Source: a virus. Taken from it: a stretch of 25,682 nt of DNA. Position numbers and translations under genes: made by a program. The notes under the pieces are model-generated. The model saw only the letters and a list, made by a program, of their open reading frames with translations. It did not search any database and had not been told where the DNA came from. The stretch is taken from positions 1 to 25,682 of IMG/VR virus record IMGVR_UViG_3300046517_000943, one strand, 5' to 3'. This document shows, piece by piece, positions 18,968 through 23,749 of the stretch; the stretch's first letter is position 1; each line of letters starts with the position of its first letter.

Positions 18968-20197
18968 TTACCCCAGGAATTCGTTGTCGCCTTCCGCATC
19001 CTCGTCCTCGAAGTAGTTCTCGAGACGCGGAACGTGGCGGGCATTCAACACGGGCTGCAATCGCTCTTTGCCGGGTGTCCAGTGCCAGAGCGCGTCGAAG
19101 ATCTCATGCTTGGAAGGATCGATCATGGACCGGACCTTGCCGACGCCGAGCATCTTCCGCGGTGCGTAGACATCTTCCTTCAAACCAAACTTGGCGCGCA
19201 TCTTGAGCAGAAGCTTCTTCGAGACCTCGGCCTTGTCGCCGTTCCAGACACGAGAACGCCTGCCCTGACCCAGAATGTATCCATCGGGAGGGTACCCCTC
19301 GTGCGCCATGTAGTCGCCGAGAGTCACCACGGCTTTCATCCATTGCTTGACGATGGGCATTCCGTCGAGCAGCATCCCCATCCGGGCACTGTCGTCCTGC
19401 GCCGGGCGCTGCCGCACCATCCGAACGACGTGCCGTTCCAATGTCGGACACGTGGCACTGGCCGCGCAATAGAGGCAATGGGATCCGGCAACCCGGCCCG
19501 CCATTGGATCCTTGACGGCTTCGATCTTCGCCGACAGTTCACGCTTGAAGGTCGTGAGCTGAGAGACCGTCATGACGTCATGCATGAACGGCCCGTCGAT
19601 ATGGTCCAGCCGGGGCTGGTAAATCCAGAGATGGACAGAATCGACCCTGAGGCCCTTCTTGATCAATTCCTGCAGCTTGGCATTGGCGTAGATACGGATC
19701 TGGGTATTGTCGCGCGGCGCGGCGACGGCAAGATATCCGTACTTGAGATCCATGATATGGAGCTGCCGTTCTTGTCCCTTGGTATGGTCCAGCGGGTCCT
19801 TCTGGAATAAGCCATGCCAGCCTGCATCCAGCGTTCCACCGCACTGGACTCCATTTATCACGATGGGCGTGTACTGCTCGGACCAGAGCTGAACCTTGGT
19901 CCCTTCATCCAGCTTGCGCCGCACGAGGTCCACGCCGTCCTGGACGTGCTGGACCATGTCCTCGTCCGGGGTCCATACCGCCTGCGCCCGCTTCAGCTCG
20001 ATTTCTTCGTCGAGGTAGACCTCAGCATCTGTCTTCTTGGTAAGGCAGAGCTCGAAGAGCCGGTGGGCAGCCGTTCCTTCGTTGGCGATTCCAGTATCGT
20101 CTCCAGGAATCTGAGGAGCAAGGGCCTCGGCGCGAACCGATCCAAAGCACTTGGTCCAGCGGTGCGAGCGGGAGGGAGAGAGTTGCTTGATTCGCAT
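18968..20197 (-). CDS. DUF2800 PD-(D/E)XK nuclease (Cas4/RecB-like)
   Basis: 409 residues; ATG 20197 with AAGGAAGAAAC upstream. Family signature LSPSRSHRWTKCFGS at the N-terminus, E40-GTAAH45, GGTLDAGW (D124) and IMDLKYG (D150, K152), which together form the PD-(D/E)XK active site, then a Cys cluster CLYCAASATC (241-250) typical of RecB/Cas4-like nucleases. DUF2800 genes regularly accompany DUF2815 SSBs in phages and are thought to be recombination exonucleases. The C-terminal third (RAKFGLKEDVYAPRK, EIFDALWHW, acidic end) is the family's usual extension. The first 205 bases overlap the upstream Tat-signal gene in another frame. Confidence 0.9.
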   Translation of the reverse strand: MRIKQLSPSRSHRWTKCFGSVRAEALAPQIPGDDTGIANEGTAAHRLFELCLTKKTDAEVYLDEEIELKRAQAVWTPDEDMVQHVQDGVDLVRRKLDEGTKVQLWSEQYTPIVINGVQCGGTLDAGWHGLFQKDPLDHTKGQERQLHIMDLKYGYLAVAAPRDNTQIRIYANAKLQELIKKGLRVDSVHLWIYQPRLDHIDGPFMHDVMTVSQLTTFKRELSAKIEAVKDPMAGRVAGSHCLYCAASATCPTLERHVVRMVRQRPAQDDSARMGMLLDGMPIVKQWMKAVVTLGDYMAHEGYPPDGYILGQGRRSRVWNGDKAEVSKKLLLKMRAKFGLKEDVYAPRKMLGVGKVRSMIDPSKHEIFDALWHWTPGKERLQPVLNARHVPRLENYFEDEDAEGDNEFLG

Positions 20198-20568
20198 GTT
20201 TCTTCCTTCTCTGTGCAGACAATGTCATTCACACCCATGTCAGGGAACTCGGCCAGCAGTTGCTTCCACGCAGCGTAGGTGAAATTCTCATGCAGCTTCC
20301 GGCCATACCACGCGCGGTTGTTCTCGAAGTCGATATCCAGCACGGCATCCTCGAATTGCGGATTCCAACCCGAGCTGATCCGGAACTCAGATACGATATC
20401 CGTACCAAATCGTTGCTCCTGAGGATCGAATCCGAAAGTGAGTCCAGGACCGAATAAGGTCCAGCCTCCGTTCCATCCGCCGCGCGGCGGCAAGAACAAG
20501 GTCCGCTTCGGGACCGCCAAGACGGCAGCAGCCCCGAATAGAAATCCACGTCTTTTCAGATCGACCAC
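19993..20568 (-). CDS. Tat-signal protein with long out-of-frame overlap
   Basis: 191 residues from a GTG at 20568 preceded by GGGGTGA. N-terminus DLKRRGFLFGAAAVLAV has a twin-arginine pair (R6-R7) and a hydrophobic stretch like a Tat or inner-membrane signal. The mature domain (FLPPRGGWNGGWTLFGPGLT, FGTDIVSEFRISSGW, AWYGRKLHENFTYAAWKQLL) has no family I know. The last 68 residues cover the first 205 bases of the nuclease gene in another frame and are Ser/Arg/Leu-rich, so that tail is probably unconstrained. It follows the lysozyme-like gene by 3 bases. A role at the envelope is inferred only from the signal. Confidence 0.65.
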   Translation of the reverse strand: MVDLKRRGFLFGAAAVLAVPKRTLFLPPRGGWNGGWTLFGPGLTFGFDPQEQRFGTDIVSEFRISSGWNPQFEDAVLDIDFENNRAWYGRKLHENFTYAAWKQLLAEFPDMGVNDIVCTEKEETCESSNSLPPARTAGPSALDRFAPRPLLLRFLETILESPTKERLPTGSSSSALPRRQMLRSTSTKKSS

Positions 20569-20571
20569 GGT

Positions 20572-21078
20572 TCACCCCACGGCGGGAGGCGCTGGCGGGT
20601 CAAGGGCGACGGCGGCGCGCGCTTTCTCGTAGCATCCGGCCCATGTCTGCGGGTGCGGCATTCCAGGACGCCAGATGCTCAGATAGTATTGCCATGCGGC
20701 GTCGACCGCCCCGACCGCTGGGAGGGGACGGGGGTCTGTCCAGAGCAGAAGCCGGGCGCAGCAGCAGGCGAGATTGTCGTTCCAGGCCATCGCTTGGAAT
20801 ACGGTATTGATGTCATGCGGGATGTCCAGCCAATCGCAGACCTTCACGAGTTGAGTCGGGACCAAGCGGTAGAGTCCGGCCAATCCGCCGCCCTGCTCGA
20901 ATTGCCAATAGCTGCGCGCGGGTCCGCCGATCTGGACCCGGTACCTCCAATTGCTTTCCTGACCGGGGATGGCCATTGTCAGCACGCTGGATTCCGCCGT
21001 ATTTGGAATCGCGAGCGCGCCCGCCATCCAATCGAGGGAGGGACGGACGATGGTCTTGTAGAATCTATTGACTTCCAT
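20572..21078 (-). CDS. Lysozyme/transglycosylase-like protein
   Basis: 168 residues; ATG 21078 with AAAGGAATTGATC upstream. Contains LTMAIPGQESNWRYRVQIGG (E41 as candidate acid) and GPARSYWQFEQGGGLAGLY (52-70), followed by NDNLACCCARLLLWTDPRPL and AAWQYYLSIWRPGMPHPQTW. The GQES...G-WQFE arrangement is like the catalytic Glu plus substrate-groove motif of lytic transglycosylase/lysozyme-fold enzymes, and this family recurs in tailed phages. There is no signal peptide, so as a murein hydrolase it would need a holin or act in the virion. A structural protein with a lysozyme-like fold is the alternative. Confidence 0.6.
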   Translation of the reverse strand: MEVNRFYKTIVRPSLDWMAGALAIPNTAESSVLTMAIPGQESNWRYRVQIGGPARSYWQFEQGGGLAGLYRLVPTQLVKVCDWLDIPHDINTVFQAMAWNDNLACCCARLLLWTDPRPLPAVGAVDAAWQYYLSIWRPGMPHPQTWAGCYEKARAAVALDPPAPPAVG

Positions 21079-21097
21079 GATCAATTCCTTTCTAAGG

Positions 21098-21361
21098 TTA
21101 AGTCTTATCCGTACGCCACTCGCCGTCATGCTCCAGCCGCCATTGCCGCATCTGGTGCGCCAGCGCGACTGCTTCCTCGACCATCGCCCGATCCGATTCA
21201 GGCTTTTGCCCCATTGCGATAGCCGTGAGGCGGTTGAAGGCCCAATGTTCTATCATGTCGGGGGCCGATTCATCTCTGGCCAGCAGGACGAAATAAGGCT
21301 CGTCGGGCAGAGCGTTGGCGTAGCAGTCAAACTTCGCCGGGTTGTTCTTCGTTCCCATCAT
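21098..21361 (-). CDS. Conserved phage protein of unknown function, 87 aa
   Basis: MMGTKNNPAKFDCYANALPD then EPYFVLLARDESAPDMIEHW, RLTAIAMGQKPESDRAMVEE and ALAHQMRQWRLEHDG. The NPxKFDCYxxAxPDEPxFVLLARD phrase is one I recognise from many phage genomes, where it has no assigned function. ATG 21361 overlaps the upstream stop as ATGA (a second ATG is at 21358); the Shine-Dalgarno is poor, so translation is likely coupled. Confidence 0.78.
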   Translation of the reverse strand: MMGTKNNPAKFDCYANALPDEPYFVLLARDESAPDMIEHWAFNRLTAIAMGQKPESDRAMVEEAVALAHQMRQWRLEHDGEWRTDKT

Positions 21362-21591
21362 AGGAACCCGAGTTCAGTGGCCGCGTCGCTCTCCTCGGCG
21401 GGCGAGGAGCCGACGAGACTGTTGAGCAATGTCACGATATCTTCGCGACCGCGCAACGTCAGCTTCTCTATCGCATCCGGGGCCTTGTCTTTGTTGGCTC
21501 GACGGAATACCGCCGCCTCGCCTTTCTTCTCGAAGAACTCAGACGTTCGGGATTCTGTCCCGTCGTAATCCACGCGATAGATGACAGGCAT
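21358..21591 (-). CDS. Hypothetical phage protein, 77 aa
   Basis: MPVIYRVDYDGTESRTSEFF, then KKGEAAVFRRANKDKAPDAI and a helical part EDIVTLLNSLVGSSPAEESD. ATG 21591 sits 6 bases after AGGAGG and overlaps the upstream stop as TGATG; the GTG at 21594 is too close to the ribosome site. No domain recognised. Confidence 0.72.
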   Translation of the reverse strand: MPVIYRVDYDGTESRTSEFFEKKGEAAVFRRANKDKAPDAIEKLTLRGREDIVTLLNSLVGSSPAEESDAATELGFL

Positions 21592-21839
21592 CACTTTCCT
21601 CCTATGACGTCGGGCTTGAAGTTAAACTCCATGTTATCGATCAGGTCTTTCAGCAGAGAAGCCGGATCGACGTAGACTCTCTTCAACACGATCTCGCCGA
21701 ACGACTGGCCGGTTGCCTGCCGGCGGATGATCATGGACGCCCCATTGTCCATCTGCTCGATCTGAGCCTTGAGCGTATAAGCCGCTCTACGTTCAGCATC
21801 CATAGCGGCTCCCGTGAACACATACTTCACATCAGTCAT
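21591..21839 (-). CDS. Hypothetical phage protein, 82 aa
   Basis: MTDVKYVFTGAAMDAERRAA, then QIEQMDNGASMIIRRQATGQ and FGEIVLKRVYVDPASLLKDL. Predicted alpha/beta, soluble. ATG 21839 overlaps the upstream stop (ATGA), so the three genes 22105-21358 form a coupled chain. Family not recognised. Confidence 0.72.
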   Translation of the reverse strand: MTDVKYVFTGAAMDAERRAAYTLKAQIEQMDNGASMIIRRQATGQSFGEIVLKRVYVDPASLLKDLIDNMEFNFKPDVIGGK

Positions 21840-22105
21840 CCTACTATTCCTTCCATGTTCGTGAACGGATGCACGACGAATTTGACTGCCGTGAATTCCT
21901 GCGCCTGATTCAGACGGGCAATCGCCCGCGCCCGCTCGACCGGCGACTTGAAAACGAATGTCAGTTCTCTATAGCTGAATTGCACCCAGAGTTCTCTGTC
22001 CGGTTCCGCTTTCTGGCCGATCAGATGTTCTGCTTCTCGACGGTCTGCATCCAACCGCATGAGATTCAGATCGTGATAGACGTAGAGCTTGCACGGCGCG
22101 GACAT
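21836..22105 (-). CDS. Hypothetical phage protein, 89 aa
   Basis: Start ATG 22105 (MSAPCKLYVYHDLNLMRLDA) one base after the upstream TAA (TAAGATG), with GTGGGA 7 bases upstream. Then DRREAEHLIGQKAEPDRELW, VQFSYRELTFVFKSPVERAR and AVKFVVHPFTNMEGIVG. Alternating strands and helices suggest a compact alpha/beta fold. Function unknown. Confidence 0.72.
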   Translation of the reverse strand: MSAPCKLYVYHDLNLMRLDADRREAEHLIGQKAEPDRELWVQFSYRELTFVFKSPVERARAIARLNQAQEFTAVKFVVHPFTNMEGIVG

Positions 22106-22106
22106 C

Positions 22107-22328
22107 TTAGATCCCACCCGATATAGAGGGGATGCAATCCTCGCATGTCACATAGTACGCTGAGGCCTGACCGTCATAGTCCTCGTGTCCGGGGAGTCCC
22201 GAACCGCAGGGACATCCGCCTTTCCACCAGCGGAAGCCCTGCCCGCGGACCCACGATCCAATGGGCTTCCCCGTCACGGCATGGCGGGGAGGCTGCGCGT
22301 CCTCCCCGGTGTAGATCGGCTTGGTCAT
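22107..22328 (-). CDS. Cys-rich zinc-binding-like protein, 73 aa
   Basis: MTKPIYTGEDAQPPRHAVTG, then WWKGGCPCGSGLPGHEDYDG and YYVTCEDCIPSISGGI. The CPC...CEDC arrangement gives four cysteines in two knuckles, consistent with a zinc ribbon. ATG 22328 follows GGGGAG and overlaps the upstream stop (ATGA). It shares the MTKP start with the next gene. Role unknown. Confidence 0.72.
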   Translation of the reverse strand: MTKPIYTGEDAQPPRHAVTGKPIGSWVRGQGFRWWKGGCPCGSGLPGHEDYDGQASAYYVTCEDCIPSISGGI

Positions 22329-22456
22329 TTCGTCTTCTCCCCACAGCGGCAGTATCCCTGACACTTGGGACAATCGCATTCACCATGCGTTGCGGCGCTG
22401 CACTGGAACCGTGCAAAGAACTTCTTGCACGGCTCGCACTTCAAGGGCTTGGTCAT
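22325..22456 (-). CDS. Cys-rich mini-protein, 43 aa
   Basis: MTKPLKCEPCKKFFARFQCS followed by HGECDCPKCQGYCRCGEKTK: eight cysteines and one histidine in 43 residues, as CxxC, a single Cys, CxC, then CxxxCxC, enough for two zinc sites. The ATG at 22456 follows a weak AAAGG 8 bases upstream. The annotated open frame to 22534 is not supported. Such phage mini zinc proteins usually bind RNA, DNA or host polymerase; not assigned here. Confidence 0.65.
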   Translation of the reverse strand: MTKPLKCEPCKKFFARFQCSAATHGECDCPKCQGYCRCGEKTK

Positions 22457-22460
22457 GGGG

Positions 22461-22706
22461 TCAGCCTTTGGCCTTCTCGGCCTCGCGGGCCGTCCACGGA
22501 TACGGCGGCAGGATGCCGGGGCCGTGGTAGGCATCGAGCAGCTCCTGGATGCACAGTTGCTCTTCCACCGTCAGCTGCATGTGCGGCAGCAGATGGGCCA
22601 GCTTGATCATGTTCAGATTGTAGACGCGCTGATCGCGCTCGTTCATATGTCCCGTCGGCAACGGGAGATCGGCGCGCTTGGATTCGACGATGTTCTTGGC
22701 AGTCAT
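22461..22706 (-). CDS. Hypothetical helical protein, 81 aa
   Basis: Start ATG 22706 (MTAKNIVESKRADLPLPTGH) with GAGG 7 bases upstream. Helical, Leu-rich centre (NLNMIKLAHLLPHMQLTVEE, LCIQELLDAYHGPG), then PPYPWTAREAEKAKG. First gene from promoter copy 8, heading the seven-gene run to 20572. No family recognised. Confidence 0.72.
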   Translation of the reverse strand: MTAKNIVESKRADLPLPTGHMNERDQRVYNLNMIKLAHLLPHMQLTVEEQLCIQELLDAYHGPGILPPYPWTAREAEKAKG

Positions 22707-22727
22707 CTCGCGACCTCTAGCTCTATA

Positions 22728-22751
22728 GGCGGCTTGCGACATGCAAGCGCC
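22728..22751 (-). promoter_or_regulatory. 5' leader hairpin of the 22706 transcript
   Basis: GCTTGC-GACAT-GCAAGC with an outer GGC/GCC pair and one bulge, between promoter copy 8 and the first ribosome site. Confidence 0.5.
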
Positions 22752-22757
22752 AGCCAT

Positions 22758-22799
22758 AGGGTAGCACCGGCGCTGGCTCTGGGCTACCTGAACTTTGCA
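22758..22799 (-). promoter_or_regulatory. Repeated phage promoter, copy 8
   Basis: Minus strand TGCAAAGTTC (22790-22799), TAGCCC in the -35 position, TACCCT as -10 (22758-22763), 36 bases after the element starts. The second T of TGTAAA is changed to C. Confidence 0.6.
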
Positions 22800-22843
22800 G
22801 AAGCTGTCTGACTCCCAAGCTCCAAGACGGACAGCACCGGACT

Positions 22844-23041
22844 TCAGTACAATGATTCCTTCTCGTCTAGAACCGCTTGCAGTTCTCGAGCATTCAGCGT
22901 GGCGACGATTTCATCATTCAAGACAAGCGCCAGATACAGAGGTCCCTGTTCCCCATTATGATACTGCGGCATGTTGACGATTCTGAGATCCAAGCGTTCC
23001 TTTAGGAATGTGATCAATTCGTTCTGGGTGCCGGGGCTCAT
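22844..23041 (-). CDS. Hypothetical phage protein, 65 aa
   Basis: Start ATG 23041 (MSPGTQNELITFLKERLDLR) with GGAG 6 bases upstream. Then IVNMPQYHNGEQGPLYLALV, LNDEIVATLNARELQAVLDE. Alpha/beta, acidic end. It is read through the terminator that follows the 23122-23490 gene, because no promoter of the repeated type precedes it. Confidence 0.68.
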   Translation of the reverse strand: MSPGTQNELITFLKERLDLRIVNMPQYHNGEQGPLYLALVLNDEIVATLNARELQAVLDEKESLY

Positions 23042-23076
23042 TTCTATCTCCATCAGCAGAAAGCTGAACAAGGTCC

Positions 23077-23105
23077 AAAAAATACTCCGGGGTTGAGCCC
23101 CGGAG
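23077..23105 (-). terminator. Rho-independent terminator after the acidic repeat gene
   Basis: CTCCGGGG-CTCAA-CCCCGGAG on the minus strand, perfect 8-bp stem (23085-23105), followed by TATTTTTTGG. A textbook intrinsic terminator, 16 bases beyond the stop of the 23122-23490 gene. Confidence 0.85.
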
Positions 23106-23121
23106 CTAGTTGGGGGATAGT

Positions 23122-23490
23122 CTACTTCACGCCGAGCATCTTGGCGAGCGGAGCCAGCTTGGCATCCTTGACCTCGTCGTCGAATTTGGCGATCTTCAGC
23201 TTCTTGAAAGCGTCCTTGATCTTGGCGATGTCCGACGCCTTCTTCGACATGGCCCGGATTTTCTCGACGAGCTTGTCGCGAAGCTCCTGCATGGGATCTT
23301 CCTCGGCGGGCTCTTCCTCGACCTCGACCTCTACCTCTTCCTCGGTCGTCTCCTCTTCGGTCGACTCCTCCTCGGTCGCCTCCTCGGCCTCTGCCTCGGC
23401 GACGGTGAAGCCGCGGGCTTCGAGGAACGCCTTCAGAGCCTCGATGACCTCGGACTCATCGTCCCCGGTAAACGCGAATTGAATGGCCAT
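23122..23490 (-). CDS. Acidic low-complexity protein, 122 aa
   Basis: Start ATG 23490 (MAIQFAFTGDDESEVIEALK) with GGAG upstream. The N-terminal 30 residues form a small folded part (ALKAFLEARGFTVAEAEAEE). Residues about 34-67 are an almost pure Glu/Thr/Val tract (TEEESTEEETTEEEVEVEVE), and the C-terminal 50 are Lys-rich helices (LRDKLVEKIRAMSKKASDIA, FKKLKIAKFDDEVKDAKLAP). Acidic tracts of this kind in phage proteins often mimic DNA or bind basic host proteins; that is inference. It is the first leftward gene from the divergent region and has its own strong terminator. Confidence 0.75.
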   Translation of the reverse strand: MAIQFAFTGDDESEVIEALKAFLEARGFTVAEAEAEEATEEESTEEETTEEEVEVEVEEEPAEEDPMQELRDKLVEKIRAMSKKASDIAKIKDAFKKLKIAKFDDEVKDAKLAPLAKMLGVK

Positions 23491-23749
23491 TTCTATTTCT
23501 CCAGTTGCTTTCTGCCTGAATGCATTTGCAGGCTCGACCATGGTGGCAGGCTGGAGCTGGCAACGCAAGCGGAAGATAGCAGAAGCGGGCCGACCTTATA
23601 TTCGCCCGCGTGCGCGCGAGGGAATTTCAAGGTGCGACTCTGGAAAAAGTCTGATTGGGCAGCGTTTTGCTCACGTAAATTCACGTTGCAGAAATGATGC
23701 TCCCGAGGTATAATGGTGTGTTGTTCAATGTAAAGAAGGGAACCTCCTA
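23491..23749. promoter_or_regulatory. Divergent control region between left and right transcripts
   Basis: 259 bases with no convincing gene. It holds the rightward promoter (23674-23714) and a near-palindrome ACGTAAATTCACGT at 23673-23686 abutting the -35. For the leftward side there are only weak candidates, such as TATAAG at about 23597-23602 and TATCTT at about 23575-23580. A GC-rich alternating stretch (CGCCCGCGTGCGCGCGAG) lies near 23602-23619. It is the only point in the window where transcription diverges, so a replication origin nearby is possible but not shown. Confidence 0.55.
23674..23714 (+). promoter_or_regulatory. Rightward sigma-70-type promoter with GTAAATTCA element
   Basis: TTGCAG (23686-23691), 17-base spacer, TATAAT (23709-23714). 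The element CGTAAATTCA at 23674-23683 begins 35 bases before TATAAT, the same spacing as TGTAAA-n-TTC in the leftward promoters. Drives the primase-helicase gene. Confidence 0.8.

Noticed and set aside
18932-19810. 292-codon plus-strand open frame
   Set aside because: Antisense to the DUF2800 nuclease; no coding signature of its own.
23110-23697. 195-codon plus-strand frame opposite the acidic repeat gene
   Set aside because: Leu/Gly/Arg repeats are simply the complement of the Glu-rich tract; the minus frame has a start, ribosome site and terminator.
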